This document shows positions 1-9,096 of a DNA stretch of 64,000 bases, piece by piece. Both the position numbers and the translations under genes were made by a program. This DNA is from Marinomonas sp. TW1. Its GTDB lineage: Bacteria > Pseudomonadota > Gammaproteobacteria > Pseudomonadales > Marinomonadaceae. Under the pieces are notes generated by a model that did no database searches, was not told the origin of the DNA, and saw nothing but the letters and a program-made list of their open reading frames with translations. The stretch covers positions 1 through 64,000 of the forward strand of contig NZ_JSEE01000008.1 of the NCBI RefSeq assembly GCF_001625355.1. The letters run 5' to 3'. Position 1 is the stretch's first letter; the number at the start of each line of letters is the position of its first letter.

Positions 1-326
1 AATGAGTGGAGCTCATCGATGCTGAGAAGTAACTGTTGAATAGACACAAAAAAAATCCGATTAAGAAAGCTTAATCGGATTTTCTGAGGCTATTCAATTA
101 AATTCAACCCTTAAGTGAACAGCATTAACCTTCGGGTGGCTTTTTTATTTGGTGTGTAACGAAAACTCATAGCCTTTCCACTATTTACCCAACCCACCAT
201 CACGCAAAGCACACCCACTCCTAATACTTCAAACTCTCATACTGACCATAAAAGTCTCACGCCAGTTACGCAATTTGGCGCGTCTCGCTCTACACTAAAA
301 GTAAGCATTGGCTGGGAGAAATAAGT
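1..326. other. Intergenic DNA at window edge
   Basis: No gene is recognised before the CBS gene at 327. The stretch holds one strong hairpin terminator (48-84). A weaker imperfect hairpin follows, ending in a run of six T near 141-146, and may be a second terminator for whatever lies upstream of the window. The open frames here are short and antisense to the CBS gene and were not accepted. Confidence 0.6.
48..84. terminator. Bidirectional intrinsic terminator
   Basis: A 12-bp perfect stem (AATCCGATTAAG pairing with CTTAATCGGATT, loop AAAG) is preceded by an A run and followed by TTTTC. The A run gives a U tract on the other strand, so it could work in both directions. The gene it serves lies outside the window. 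Confidence 0.8.
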
Positions 327-743
327 ATGAAAACAGGTACCCTCTTTGTGAGAGACATTATGTCGCGTGACGCGTATTACGTTTACCCTGACACCAGCAT
401 CATTGATTGTGTAAAAGGTTTGACGCAACGCCGTTTACCGGGCGCACCGGTGGCTGATAAGCGAGGGCATTTGATAGGTTTTGTGTCAGAGCAAGATATT
501 TTACCCGCGCTGATGCAAAGCGCGTATTACAGTGAAAAGCCAAAAGACGTCAGCTCAGTGATGCAGACTAATGTGCTTAGTGTCAGCCCTAATGATCACA
601 TTATGGAAATCGCCAAGATGATGGCGGAACCCAAACCTAAGGTGTACCCAGTGGTACAAGAAGGGCGCATTATAGGCATCATCACACGCTATCACATAAC
701 CAAAGCCTTGCTGGCTGATTTGGAAATCGCTGTGCCTGTTTAG
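327..743 (+). CDS. Two-CBS-domain protein
   Basis: A 138-residue cytosolic protein made almost entirely of a tandem CBS pair (about residues 8-62 and 78-132). CBS pairs form a Bateman module that binds adenosyl ligands such as AMP, ATP or SAM. Each repeat starts in the usual way: residues near 11 read IMSRDAYYVYPD, and the second repeat begins VMQTNVLSVSPND. No partner domain is fused, so it is a free-standing sensor whose target is unknown. GGGAGAAAT lies just ahead of the ATG and supports this start. It appears monocistronic, since the next gene is on the other strand. The fold is clear; the role is not. Confidence 0.9.
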   Translation: MKTGTLFVRDIMSRDAYYVYPDTSIIDCVKGLTQRRLPGAPVADKRGHLIGFVSEQDILPALMQSAYYSEKPKDVSSVMQTNVLSVSPNDHIMEIAKMMAEPKPKVYPVVQEGRIIGIITRYHITKALLADLEIAVPV

Positions 744-847
744 CCTCGGCCCTCTCAGCCACGAAGCTCCCCTTCGTGACAAAGCTACGGACGTTGTTGC
801 TCAAGCGCATTTTTCGTTACGACGAATAGGTGAAAATACATGGCACC

Positions 848-2599
848 TCACTGAGGTAAGTCAGATTCAGCACCAGCATGTTGATTAAGGTACTCTTCTG
901 CCTGTGTTCGCCCCATGTATTTCCCTAAGGTTTTGAGTGGCACCTTAGTCAAATCCACCATAATCAGGCCATCCAACGCATCGTTAAAATCGTGATCCAG
1001 ATTAAAGCAGATCAATTTACCATTCATTTTAAGGTATTGCCTAAGCAACACTGGCAAACCTTTACCTTGCTCCATGCGCGCCAGTATCTTAGATAACAAC
1101 TCAACACTGGCTAAAGCCGACAAAAGATTCGGTTGCCAAAAGTCGGTCGTATTCTGTGCCAACGGTGTGGACGCTTTGACCAGTTTCGCTCTTTGTTGGT
1201 CATAATGATGTAAAGACAAGGTCTGCATCATAAGCTGTCGTGCGCTATCGCTGTAATCATTACTAATACTGACCGGCCCAAACAAATGCGTGTATTGTGG
1301 GTGACGTGCAACTAAAGCGGCGATCCCTTTCCACAACATCAATAAAGAGTTGAGATTCTTTTGATACGCTTCAGCCACCACAGAACGCCCTACTTCAATG
1401 CTTTTTCCCATGCTGGCCAAGAAAGCTTGGTCATATTGGAATAAGCTGCGCGAGTACAAGCCTTGTAGCCCTTTTTCCTTGAGCAACTGATCCACAAAGC
1501 CTAAACGATACGCTCCCACAATTTTTTGATCTACTTTGTGCCACACAAACAATTGCTGATAGTAATCATCATATTCATCCAGATCACACGCTAATCCACT
1601 GCCCTCACCAACCGCACGAAAGTTTTGCTCTCTAATGCGTCCAATTTCCTGCATGACATTGGGCAGTTGAGCGCGACCAGTACAATACACAGCAAAATCC
1701 CCTTGCTCGAATAACAAAGCCTCAGAGGGTAATGCTGTTATGTCTTTTAATAAGCACTCGGTCGCCAGTGGCGCAATGACTTTAGGCAAGTTTTGTTGCT
1801 GGGTATCAGACGACAATAAATAGGTGTTCAGTCGCAGGTAATGGACTAAATCTTTTTCGTCACTAAAACCTTTTAATTCAGCATAATCAATGGCTTGTCC
1901 AATTGACAAACGAATACGCTGAGCCCGCTTATTAAGCAATTCTTTTGCTAACATGGCGGTTCTCAAGAATGGATGAATTCGCCCCGCGCGATAAAACATG
2001 GGGCTATTTTGTCCATCAATAAAAATTGGCACCACAGCCGCTTGGCTACGATTGATAAATTTCGCCACCGAATGACGCCACGCCACATCGGCCAACACCT
2101 TGCTGCCTTTAGCATAACTAGACACTTCTCCTGCCGGGAAGATCACCAGCACGCCGCCTTCAGCCAAATGTTGATTAGCCTCGCGAATGGCCACACTGTT
2201 GGTTTTGGCGGCTTTACTACCACCAAACACATTCACACCAATAAAGAGGTCGCGAATTTCAGGCAAACGCTTAAGCATTTCATTTGCCAACACTTTGACA
2301 TCTTGACGCACCCCAGCCAGCAAATCCGCCACAATGACGCCTTCAATCGCGCCTAACGGGTGATTCGCAACAATCACAACGGGGCCTTGTTTGGGAATAT
2401 TTTGTAAGGAACCGGATGCCAATTGATAATCAATATCCAAGGCTTTGAGAGTGTAATTCATAAACTCAAAGCTGGACTGTGTTGGTGTACGCTGCTGATA
2501 TAAAGCATCCAGCTTACTCAACCCCGTCAACCACTCAACACACCTTTCACCAAGACCAAATGGCGTTACTCTGGGCAAACGAAATGGACTATCTATCAT
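848..2599 (-). CDS. olsF: OlsF-like bifunctional acyltransferase
   Basis: The N-terminal half is a PlsC-type lysophospholipid acyltransferase, with a NHPLG block at about residues 79-83 and FPAGEVSS further on. The C-terminal half is an OlsB/hemolysin-like GNAT N-acyltransferase, with YRLGFVDQLL and VGRSVVAEAY segments. This domain order and the length of 583 residues match OlsF proteins, which make ornithine or related aminolipids: the C-terminal domain N-acylates the amino acid with a 3-hydroxyacyl group and the N-terminal domain O-acylates the lyso-lipid. It would act at the inner membrane face. The position equivalent to the usual Asp of the HPLG(G/A)(L)D block is Glu. It is the last gene of a minus-strand run; the YHS gene ends 20 nt upstream of its start. 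The amino acid head group cannot be read from the sequence. Confidence 0.78.
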   Translation of the reverse strand: MIDSPFRLPRVTPFGLGERCVEWLTGLSKLDALYQQRTPTQSSFEFMNYTLKALDIDYQLASGSLQNIPKQGPVVIVANHPLGAIEGVIVADLLAGVRQDVKVLANEMLKRLPEIRDLFIGVNVFGGSKAAKTNSVAIREANQHLAEGGVLVIFPAGEVSSYAKGSKVLADVAWRHSVAKFINRSQAAVVPIFIDGQNSPMFYRAGRIHPFLRTAMLAKELLNKRAQRIRLSIGQAIDYAELKGFSDEKDLVHYLRLNTYLLSSDTQQQNLPKVIAPLATECLLKDITALPSEALLFEQGDFAVYCTGRAQLPNVMQEIGRIREQNFRAVGEGSGLACDLDEYDDYYQQLFVWHKVDQKIVGAYRLGFVDQLLKEKGLQGLYSRSLFQYDQAFLASMGKSIEVGRSVVAEAYQKNLNSLLMLWKGIAALVARHPQYTHLFGPVSISNDYSDSARQLMMQTLSLHHYDQQRAKLVKASTPLAQNTTDFWQPNLLSALASVELLSKILARMEQGKGLPVLLRQYLKMNGKLICFNLDHDFNDALDGLIMVDLTKVPLKTLGKYMGRTQAEEYLNQHAGAESDLPQ

Positions 2600-2619
2600 C
2601 TTCTTCTCTCTTTGCTGGC

Positions 2620-3060
2620 TTACTGCGGCATCATTTCAGGCCAATTCTGATCCGCCTGATTGATGTGCAAACGACGATCAGCATCCCATTTTTGTTTTAC
2701 AGATTTGTTATAGTTGAGATATAACTTGCCATCGACAATGGCCCACTGCTCAGGATCAGAAGAAGCGAAGCTGTTGTTAGCAGAAACCGCCCAAGCGCAA
2801 TAACCACCGTATTGTGGCGCGTATTTTTCAGGCTCAGCTAAGAACATTTCCAAATGCTGTTGCGAGACGAAATACCAATCTGCGCCCTGATATTCGGTTT
2901 TGAATTTGGCATGGCCTTCAATGGCCTTTTGCTCCGTGAAATACGCCACCGTGTCATAACCACTGAGGGCTTTATTACTAAAATAGCCAGTTGAAATAGG
3001 CGCTTCAGCCCACGCCCACGGACAGATTAAAAGGCTAAAAATTGCGATCAGTTTTTTCAT
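2620..3060 (-). CDS. Secreted YHS domain protein
   Basis: A 146-residue protein with a clear signal peptide (hydrophobic residues 5-17, Ala-rich cleavage near residue 19), so it is likely periplasmic. The mature part begins with a GYDTVAYF segment and continues with QGADWYFVSQQHLEMFLAEP and YGGYCAWAVS, which is the pattern of the YHS family thought to bind metals. The function is unknown. It lies 10 nt downstream of the NRDE gene and 20 nt upstream of the OlsF-like gene on the same strand. GAGGAG precedes the ATG. Confidence 0.85.
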   Translation of the reverse strand: MKKLIAIFSLLICPWAWAEAPISTGYFSNKALSGYDTVAYFTEQKAIEGHAKFKTEYQGADWYFVSQQHLEMFLAEPEKYAPQYGGYCAWAVSANNSFASSDPEQWAIVDGKLYLNYNKSVKQKWDADRRLHINQADQNWPEMMPQ

Positions 3061-3070
3061 TGCGTGCTCC

Positions 3071-3826
3071 TCAGGAAGCCTCAGACATCGTCATTTGTTT
3101 CGATAGAGTGAGGCCGTTGTTCGCTAAACTACTTGGTGTGACTTGATCGCAGGGCGAACCTGCGACATAACTCATGTATTGCTCTGTTGGGGTAACCGAC
3201 ACATGGGTAAAGCTAACGGTTTGCGCATCTTCACGATGCAAACAGATCGACTTATGCCCCTGCTTTTCATGGTGATGACAGTGAAACGCTATGCGTGCGG
3301 CATGACTCGTATCAGCCGCTACCATCGCTTGATACGCCGCATTGCGGTATTCAGTAACCGGTCCTAATGCCACAGCAGAAGAAAACACTGGCGACATCAT
3401 GACATCAATGCGTAATGCGTCACCATCCCAATGAAAGGCTCGCGCGGGGGCTTGTTGTTCGCAAAGGCTGAGATCAAAAGCCAACAAAATAAAGGGCGCA
3501 AACTTGTTAAGCCTAATATTGCGCAACGCCTGCTCAACGTCATTAAGGCAAGTATGTTTGGCCAATCGGCTGAGCAATAAGCCTCGGCTTATCAAGGGGG
3601 TTGCTGGCATCTTGCCTTGATAGTTGTTTAGTAAACACAGGCTCAAGCCAGCATCGTTGGTACTAATCCAACTGCCTTGCCCAACCGGGTCAATTGGCAT
3701 CAAGACATTGACACCAGAGAATTGCAGTCTTTTAGGTGGTAGCGCCACAGGACGTGTTTTCTGTTCATCACGATTAAAGTAAATCTGATAACCATGATCA
3801 TTAATACACCAGCTAACAGAACACAT
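3071..3826 (-). CDS. NRDE/TANGO2 family protein
   Basis: A 251-residue member of the NRDE family (TANGO2 in animals). The signature is at the N terminus: Cys2 followed by FNRDE at about residues 17-21, with the usual downstream GSWISTNDAG block. The N-terminal Cys resembles an Ntn-hydrolase nucleophile if Met1 is removed, but no activity is established for the bacterial members. Its start lies 2 nt after the DinB stop, with GGAGG ahead of the ATG, so the two are probably translated from one message. Cytosolic; no membrane segments. Confidence 0.85.
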   Translation of the reverse strand: MCSVSWCINDHGYQIYFNRDEQKTRPVALPPKRLQFSGVNVLMPIDPVGQGSWISTNDAGLSLCLLNNYQGKMPATPLISRGLLLSRLAKHTCLNDVEQALRNIRLNKFAPFILLAFDLSLCEQQAPARAFHWDGDALRIDVMMSPVFSSAVALGPVTEYRNAAYQAMVAADTSHAARIAFHCHHHEKQGHKSICLHREDAQTVSFTHVSVTPTEQYMSYVAGSPCDQVTPSSLANNGLTLSKQMTMSEAS

Positions 3827-3828
3827 TG

Positions 3829-4425
3829 CTATGACCTCCCCATGTAAGTCAGCGTCGCTGGGGCAAAACCAAAATCCGCTGCCACATGACTACCCAGTAA
3901 TGTCATGGTGACCTTGGTCATAGCAAAATGATGGTTTGCATGAAGCGCGATAAAGGTCAGCTCTCTTTCCAAGGTGGAACACATTTCGGCGGATTGCGTT
4001 TGACTAACAGACACTTCCGAGATAACTTGTACAGGCGCTTTCACATCGTCCACCGTCAAACTCTCAAGCCAAGTTAATAACTCTTCGATTTCAGCCAAAG
4101 CCTGCAGGCGGCAAGTTTCGACTCGGTGCCCACGACGACGTTGATTGTAATCAATCACCCTTGCCGGATGAGTAGCCAAGCTGGCTCCAACCTCTTTCGA
4201 GTAGACGCCTAGGTAAACCCCTTGATACACATCCAAGAGATGCCGGAAGTGTTCTCCAATACTGCTGGTAACATAAGGTTCCGCAGACGCTAAATATTGC
4301 TCGCTGGTCAATGAAGTCAAAAACGCTTCACCTTGCTTTAGGGAATCAATACACCCTTGAATGACCGCCAATTCGCTATTAAAACCGGTTTGCTGATGGC
4401 GTTCACTGTTCAGTATTGGAATCAT
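3829..4425 (-). CDS. DinB-like four-helix protein
   Basis: A DinB/YfiT-type four-helix bundle of 198 residues from the chosen start. The metal-ligand pattern of the superfamily is visible: a His in SIGEHFRHLLDVY and paired His in LHANHHFAM, about 105 residues later. Such proteins are metal-dependent thiol transferases or of unknown role. A start at 4461 is also open, but GGAAAGAGAG sits at normal distance from the ATG at 4425 and the family normally starts there. It lies between the ATP-grasp gene and the NRDE gene in the same orientation. DinB proteins can use thiols such as glutathione as cofactors; nothing here shows which. Confidence 0.78.
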   Translation of the reverse strand: MIPILNSERHQQTGFNSELAVIQGCIDSLKQGEAFLTSLTSEQYLASAEPYVTSSIGEHFRHLLDVYQGVYLGVYSKEVGASLATHPARVIDYNQRRRGHRVETCRLQALAEIEELLTWLESLTVDDVKAPVQVISEVSVSQTQSAEMCSTLERELTFIALHANHHFAMTKVTMTLLGSHVAADFGFAPATLTYMGRS

Positions 4426-4467
4426 ATCGGCTCTCTTTCCAGTGCGTTTAAATGACCTCATAAAAGC

Positions 4468-5592
4468 TCAGTCTGTCGTTGGGTATTCTTTAGTGAGTTG
4501 CTTCTCTTCTCGCCAAGCGGCCAGTAAGTGACGCAAAGAGGGAGGCTGATGGCCGCGCTTCTTTTGTTTTGCCCCAATCGAATACAACAAGCGATACTGT
4601 TTAAGTAACACACTAAAAATACTTGGCAGGGACGCATTTCTATCCCAGATATGAGCAGCCTCACTGCTTGCCCCATTGAGTTCTAAGATGGTGAATTTTT
4701 CACCTTGCATAAAATCATGAAGGTTGTCGAATTTGATGTCTAAACGACCGTAGTAGTAGCCCTTTACGTCTTTCAGTAACAAATCCAACTTACGTGTTAA
4801 GGCTTCCGTAATGTATTGGTTACCATCACGAAAAATGGCCCCTCGACTGTGACTGCCCGCAAAAGCTAATTGAAACTCTTCGCCTGCTTCAGGCACCCAA
4901 TCAAGAATATTTTGATGGCGCGGTAGATATAAATGCCGCAGTTTTCCGGCTCGAGGATGACGTTCAATCAGATTGGCCAACGTCTGTTGACCATCCCCTA
5001 CAACCGAAGGGGAATACTTCAATGTGATGGAGAAAATCTCACCTTTTTGCTGCCCTGGCTGGCGCACATAAAACACACCGGCCTCGGCTTTATAAGGGGC
5101 TTTTTCTTGCAGAACAAAGCGTGCATCTAGGGGGAAAGATCGAATGTAATCGGCCAATTGCTCTGCGGATTGCAACAGTTTGACGCCAACCCCTCGACAC
5201 CCCAAATCCGGTTTTGCCACCAAAGGGAAAGGAATATTATGCTGTTTCAACTCGGCTAACGCGGCACTTAATTGCTGCTCTATTGGCGATTGGTTTTTCT
5301 CTCTTACGCAATAAGTGGCAATCCATCTCGACGCCAGACTGCCCGCCAAATTCATAATGTCATGCTTTGACTCTCCGACCATACCGCTTAATTTGATGCT
5401 TGGATTGGCGACCAAAGGCAATCGAAAGTCACGATAGTAGATCCCCTGAAAAATACTCTGCAACACCACTGGCGTGTAAAAAAACCAAGTGGGTAAAAAC
5501 TCATAGGGCGAAATCGTTCGCTTCGAGTCTTCTTCCAATGTCGGCATACCGCCATTCACTTTATGTGCAGGGATCAATGAACATTTCGTCAT
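4468..5592 (-). CDS. ATP-grasp ligase of unknown substrate
   Basis: A 374-residue ATP-grasp enzyme. FPLVAKPDLGCRGVGV gives the ATP-binding Lys and glycine loop, RFVLQEKAPYKAEAGVFYVR the hinge and substrate segment, and GRLDIKFDN with EKFTILELNGASSEAAHIWD the metal-binding Asp/Glu/Asn set. These enzymes join a carboxylate to an amine via an acyl phosphate. Often labelled D-Ala-D-Ala ligase by similarity, but the substrate regions do not look like Ddl. A TTG at 5607 overlaps the dedA stop; the ATG at 5592 is preferred. The DinB, NRDE, YHS and OlsF-like genes follow on the same strand, suggesting a conserved modification or lipid pathway, which is inference. Confidence 0.75.
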   Translation of the reverse strand: MTKCSLIPAHKVNGGMPTLEEDSKRTISPYEFLPTWFFYTPVVLQSIFQGIYYRDFRLPLVANPSIKLSGMVGESKHDIMNLAGSLASRWIATYCVREKNQSPIEQQLSAALAELKQHNIPFPLVAKPDLGCRGVGVKLLQSAEQLADYIRSFPLDARFVLQEKAPYKAEAGVFYVRQPGQQKGEIFSITLKYSPSVVGDGQQTLANLIERHPRAGKLRHLYLPRHQNILDWVPEAGEEFQLAFAGSHSRGAIFRDGNQYITEALTRKLDLLLKDVKGYYYGRLDIKFDNLHDFMQGEKFTILELNGASSEAAHIWDRNASLPSIFSVLLKQYRLLYSIGAKQKKRGHQPPSLRHLLAAWREEKQLTKEYPTTD

Positions 5593-5600
5593 ATTACTTA

Positions 5601-6179
5601 TCAACAACCTTTCAAATATGTCTTTTTAATCAATCGGTTCACACTTAACAAACCGAGCAAAGCCACTGGAATTAGCAGCCATTGGTATTGTGTCGCGACC
5701 AACCAAGTTTGCTGGCCAAAGGTGTAAATAATGCCAAACACCAAACTACTCCAAAGCGCTGTCGCGGTAACCACTGCGCCAAAAAACAGGCCAACTGGCA
5801 ACGCCAGAAAACCAGACAAGGTAAAGCCGACAGTTCTCAACCCTGGTACAAACCGGATAATAAAAAGGTTCAAGAACAAGTGCGTTTCAAAGCGCTGTTT
5901 GGCCATAGGAAAATAAGGCATCTTCAATAATTTCAGCCGCACACAACGAAAACGCCGACCACTTCGCCCCAACCCATACAAGGCTAAATCCCCCGTCGCA
6001 ATGCCAATAAAAATCGCCAATAGCGCCCAGCTGATTGGCAGGTTGCCTTGTGACGCCAGAATCGCCGCGGTCACGATAGCCAAGTCTTCCAATACATAAG
6101 AAAGCAAAATGATGCCTATAAACAGCCAAGTTACGGATGTCGTTCGATCATCAAGCATGGATTGAAGCGCTTCTAACAA
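5601..6179 (-). CDS. DedA family membrane protein
   Basis: A 192-residue integral membrane protein of the DedA/SNARE-associated family. Several hydrophobic segments flank the family motif: FIRFVPGLRTVGFTLSGF carries the R-x-x-P-x-x-R/G pattern of the re-entrant loop. DedA proteins include undecaprenyl-phosphate and phospholipid flippases. The start is probably TTG at 6179, with AGGG at good spacing; an ATG lies 21 nt inside. Its stop comes 8 nt before the ATP-grasp ATG, so it heads this minus-strand run. The substrate is unknown. Confidence 0.85.
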   Translation of the reverse strand: MLEALQSMLDDRTTSVTWLFIGIILLSYVLEDLAIVTAAILASQGNLPISWALLAIFIGIATGDLALYGLGRSGRRFRCVRLKLLKMPYFPMAKQRFETHLFLNLFIIRFVPGLRTVGFTLSGFLALPVGLFFGAVVTATALWSSLVFGIIYTFGQQTWLVATQYQWLLIPVALLGLLSVNRLIKKTYLKGC

Positions 6180-6492
6180 TGTTTTGCCCTGGCCGTCATG
6201 TGTCGATATTGAGAATTAGTCGTTGGCATAAAATGATTTATTACAGTGAATGTCGTTTTATTTCGCTAACTCTTCTTTTCTGTGCAGAAACAATTCAAAA
6301 ATCATTCTCCAAATCCAACGCTTAAAAATCTTTATGAGCGATGCATCGGAGCTGAGAGCAGTAGTATCAAAAGAAGGGAGTGCAGAAGGAAGCGCGCGAC
6401 CTAATGCTGAAAGAAGCCATCAGACAGGAGAATTGCCAGACTACAAATTGCTATGTTATAACATAAATAAATCATAAAAATGAGACCTGCCG
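6180..6492. other. dedA/zigA divergent intergenic
   Basis: Apart from the promoter and palindrome near 6433-6465, nothing recognisable lies here. A 75-codon frame (6250-6477) runs through it but ends inside the palindrome, has no ribosome site and resembles no family, so it was not accepted. Confidence 0.5.
6433..6465 (+). promoter_or_regulatory. zigA promoter with Zur-like palindrome
   Basis: TTGCCA at 6433-6438 and TATAAC at 6457-6462, 18 bp apart, form a plausible sigma-70 promoter. A perfect 14-bp palindrome, TATGTTATAACATA (6452-6465), covers the -10 box. Its arms match the TGTTATA/TATAACA half-sites of gammaproteobacterial Zur operators, although here the arms are closer together than in the E. 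coli consensus. Repression by zinc-loaded Zur is therefore inferred for zigA. Confidence 0.6.
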
Positions 6493-7689
6493 ATGAATCC
6501 ATTACCCGTCACAGTACTTTCAGGCTTTCTTGGTGCCGGTAAAACTACCGTCCTGAGCCACATTCTGAACAATCGCCAAGGCAAAAAAGTGGCGGTGATC
6601 GTTAATGACATGAGTGAAATCAACATTGATTCTGAAATCATACAGAATGAGGTCTCCCTCAATCACAATGAAGAAAAGCTGGTCGAAATGAGCAACGGCT
6701 GTATTTGTTGCACCTTGCGAGAAGATCTATTAGAGGAAGTCGCTAGGCTGGCAGAAGCAGAGAAATTTGATTATCTAGTGATTGAATCAACGGGGATATC
6801 TGAACCCTTACCGGTCGCTGAAACCTTCACCTTTACAGATGAAAAGGGAGTATCTCTATCCGATGTCGCTACTCTAGACACCATGGTCACTGTGGTCGAT
6901 GCGGTCAATTTTCTGAAAGACTACAACGACACCAAATACTTACAGGACACAGAGGAATCATTAGGAGAAGAGGATGAACGCAGTGTCTCCGATTTATTGG
7001 TAGATCAAGTGGAGTTTGCAGACGTCATTCTAATCAGCAAAACAGATTTGGTTAGCACAACCGACATTGCACATTTAACAGCGATCCTGAAAACACTTAA
7101 CACTCACGCGCAGATCATCCCCATTACTCATGGCAAGGTGAACATCGATAAGGTGCTCAACACCAAATTATTTGATTTCCAGCGGGCTCAGCAAGCACCA
7201 GGTTGGCTAAAAGAAATGCGCGGGGAGCACATTCCAGAAACGCAAGAGTATGGTATCAGTAGTTTCAGTTATCAGGCACGCCGTCCTTTTCACCCGCAGA
7301 AGTTTCATCAATTCATACACTCAATTAATCAGTTCGGTAAATTAATCCGCTCGAAAGGGTATTTCTGGCTTGCATCGCGACCAACTCTCGCTGGCCAATG
7401 GAGCCAAGCGGGGAGTATTGCTCGGCATGGTTTTGCAGGGGTGTTTTGGCGCGCTATACCAAAGGAGAACTGGCCTACCGATTCAGACTACTTGGCTTCC
7501 ATTAAGAAACTCTGGGTAGAACCCTTTGGCGATATGCGTCAAGAACTGGTTTTTATTGGGCAAGACTTGGATCAACAAGGCATGATCAAAGCATTGGATG
7601 CCTGCCTTTTAAGCCAAGACGAAGTACTACTAGGCAAAGAATACTGGACAGCCTTGCAAGACCCTTTCCCAATTTGGCAACCAGCCTAA
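6493..7689 (+). CDS. zigA: Zinc-responsive CobW-family GTPase ZigA
   Basis: A G3E/COG0523 GTPase of 398 residues, the usual length of ZigA. Walker A is GFLGAGKTT (residues 11-19), the metal motif is C70-x-C72-C73 (GCICC), a Walker-B-like ESTGISEP follows, and the guanine motif is SKTD. The C-terminal CobW domain carries the FHPQKFH region and His-containing motifs. ZigA-type proteins are made in zinc starvation and are thought to deliver zinc to client enzymes in the cytosol. The Zur-like palindrome over its promoter fits this. The galB-like gene follows after 52 nt on the same strand and could be a client or operon partner. Confidence 0.88.
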   Translation: MNPLPVTVLSGFLGAGKTTVLSHILNNRQGKKVAVIVNDMSEINIDSEIIQNEVSLNHNEEKLVEMSNGCICCTLREDLLEEVARLAEAEKFDYLVIESTGISEPLPVAETFTFTDEKGVSLSDVATLDTMVTVVDAVNFLKDYNDTKYLQDTEESLGEEDERSVSDLLVDQVEFADVILISKTDLVSTTDIAHLTAILKTLNTHAQIIPITHGKVNIDKVLNTKLFDFQRAQQAPGWLKEMRGEHIPETQEYGISSFSYQARRPFHPQKFHQFIHSINQFGKLIRSKGYFWLASRPTLAGQWSQAGSIARHGFAGVFWRAIPKENWPTDSDYLASIKKLWVEPFGDMRQELVFIGQDLDQQGMIKALDACLLSQDEVLLGKEYWTALQDPFPIWQPA

Positions 7690-7741
7690 CGACAACACTC
7701 TATCGACACGATTACCCAATAATGAAAAAGGATCACAAACA

Positions 7742-8473
7742 ATGAACAACAAAACAGCCCTTATCATCAGCGCTCACGCCGCAGATTTTGTTTGGCGTGC
7801 GGGTGGTGCCATTGCCCTTCATGCCGAGAAAGGATATGAGGTAACCGTGGTTTGCCTATCCTACGGTGAACGAGGCGAAAGTGCCAAGCTGTGGAAACAA
7901 GACGGCATGAATATAGAGAACGTAAAACAAGCACGCCAACAAGAAGCAGAAGCCGCGGCCAGTGCACTGGGGGTACATGATATACAATTTTTTGACATGG
8001 GCGATTACCCGTTAGATTTTACCCCTGAAGCTCGTGATCGTCTTGTTGATACCATTCGCTCGGTACAGCCTGACTTTATGATGAGTCATTCCATGTGGGA
8101 TCCTTACAATACCGATCACATGAACACCACTCGTTTTGTGCTGGAAGCCCGCATGGTGGCTCAAGCATGGGGACATAAACCTGGCCAAAAGGTACTCGGA
8201 GCCCCTCAATTGTATTTATTTGAACCTCACCAAACAGAGCAAATGGGCTGGAAACCAGATACTTTTTTAGACATCACTAAAGTGTGGCAGAAGAAAAAAG
8301 CCGCCATTGAATGTATGCAGGGTCAAGAACATCTCTGGCAATTTTATACTAATGTCGCCGAAAACAGAGGCAACCACTTTCGCCGTAACTCGGGTGGTCA
8401 AGCGGGCGGACGCCACACAGAATATGCCGAAGGGTTCCAGTCTGTTTTCCCTCGAACCGTTGATGAGCTGTAG
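7742..8473 (+). CDS. galB: PIG-L-fold hydratase, GalB-like
   Basis: A 243-residue protein of the LmbE/PIG-L fold. ISAHAADFVWRAGGAIALHA at the N terminus, LSYGERGESAKLW, SHSMWDPYNTDH and YAEGFQSVFPR match what I recall of Pseudomonas GalB, the 4-oxalomesaconate hydratase of gallate degradation. GalB carries zinc in a fold otherwise used by deacetylases; here the usual AHPDD motif is AHAAD. No other gallate gene is visible nearby, so the real substrate may be a related keto acid from another aromatic route. AAGGA precedes the ATG. It lies 52 nt after zigA, suggesting co-transcription under zinc control. Confidence 0.72.
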   Translation: MNNKTALIISAHAADFVWRAGGAIALHAEKGYEVTVVCLSYGERGESAKLWKQDGMNIENVKQARQQEAEAAASALGVHDIQFFDMGDYPLDFTPEARDRLVDTIRSVQPDFMMSHSMWDPYNTDHMNTTRFVLEARMVAQAWGHKPGQKVLGAPQLYLFEPHQTEQMGWKPDTFLDITKVWQKKKAAIECMQGQEHLWQFYTNVAENRGNHFRRNSGGQAGGRHTEYAEGFQSVFPRTVDEL

Positions 8474-8612
8474 CCACGTCGAATATTATCGCCTAAATCT
8501 TCACATCGAGATCAGGGCGATGTACATTCCCCCTAGATAGACATTACCCTATTAGCCAAGCCAAACAGCGAAACACCTAAGGACAAAAGACCCAAACAAG
8601 GTCCACAACACC

Positions 8613-9056
8613 ATGAAAGACATTAAAAGCATTTTCCGTAACCTTGAAAAAAAGCTTAAACAATCGAAATGGTTTGAAGACGATTGGGAAATCTATAATC
8701 GCGGACCTTACTTACAACTTTATAAATCCAGTTGGCATAATCATAATCAAGGTGGAATTCACTTCGAAACCTACATTGAAGCGCCTCAAATCAAACAAAA
8801 ATCCTTTCCAATTTGCTTGCATGCAGAAGAAGACTGTCCATCAAGAAGTGAGTTTACGCAGCGCTTTTTAGAGCTTGAAGAAGAGCGTATAAAAAGCTGG
8901 AAAGGCTATCAAATCATTGCCAAAGATCATCATATTCTGCAAAAAACCTTGCCGCTCAATTTCAAGAATTTAGAGCAACGTCTTTATGATGAATTGAGTC
9001 AACTGAGCAAACTTGAATCGAGTATAGAGCAAGCGTTACAAGAGCTTGGATCTTAA
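8613..9056 (+). CDS. Hypothetical protein
   Basis: A 147-residue soluble protein I do not recognise. It has no signal peptide or membrane segment. The N-terminal third is Lys- and Trp-rich (KKLKQSKWFEDDWEIY), a central part contains GGIHFETYIEAP and CLHAEEDCPSRSEF, and the C-terminal 40 residues are predicted helical with Leu/Glu heptad-like spacing. The central pattern looks like a small alpha/beta protein. AAGGTC lies ahead of the ATG. It is 40 nt upstream of the DUF1289 gene and may share its transcript. Confidence 0.6.
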   Translation: MKDIKSIFRNLEKKLKQSKWFEDDWEIYNRGPYLQLYKSSWHNHNQGGIHFETYIEAPQIKQKSFPICLHAEEDCPSRSEFTQRFLELEEERIKSWKGYQIIAKDHHILQKTLPLNFKNLEQRLYDELSQLSKLESSIEQALQELGS

Positions 9057-9096
9057 GTTCAACAGAGAATAATCCTAGTGGTGTGGAAGTAAAAAA

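Noticed and set aside
4458..4676. 72-codon frame overlapping the ATP-grasp gene end
   Set aside because: Different frame of the same strand within a well supported ATP-grasp gene.
6250..6477. 75-codon frame in the dedA/zigA gap
   Set aside because: Ends in the zigA promoter palindrome, no ribosome site, no similarity to any family I know.
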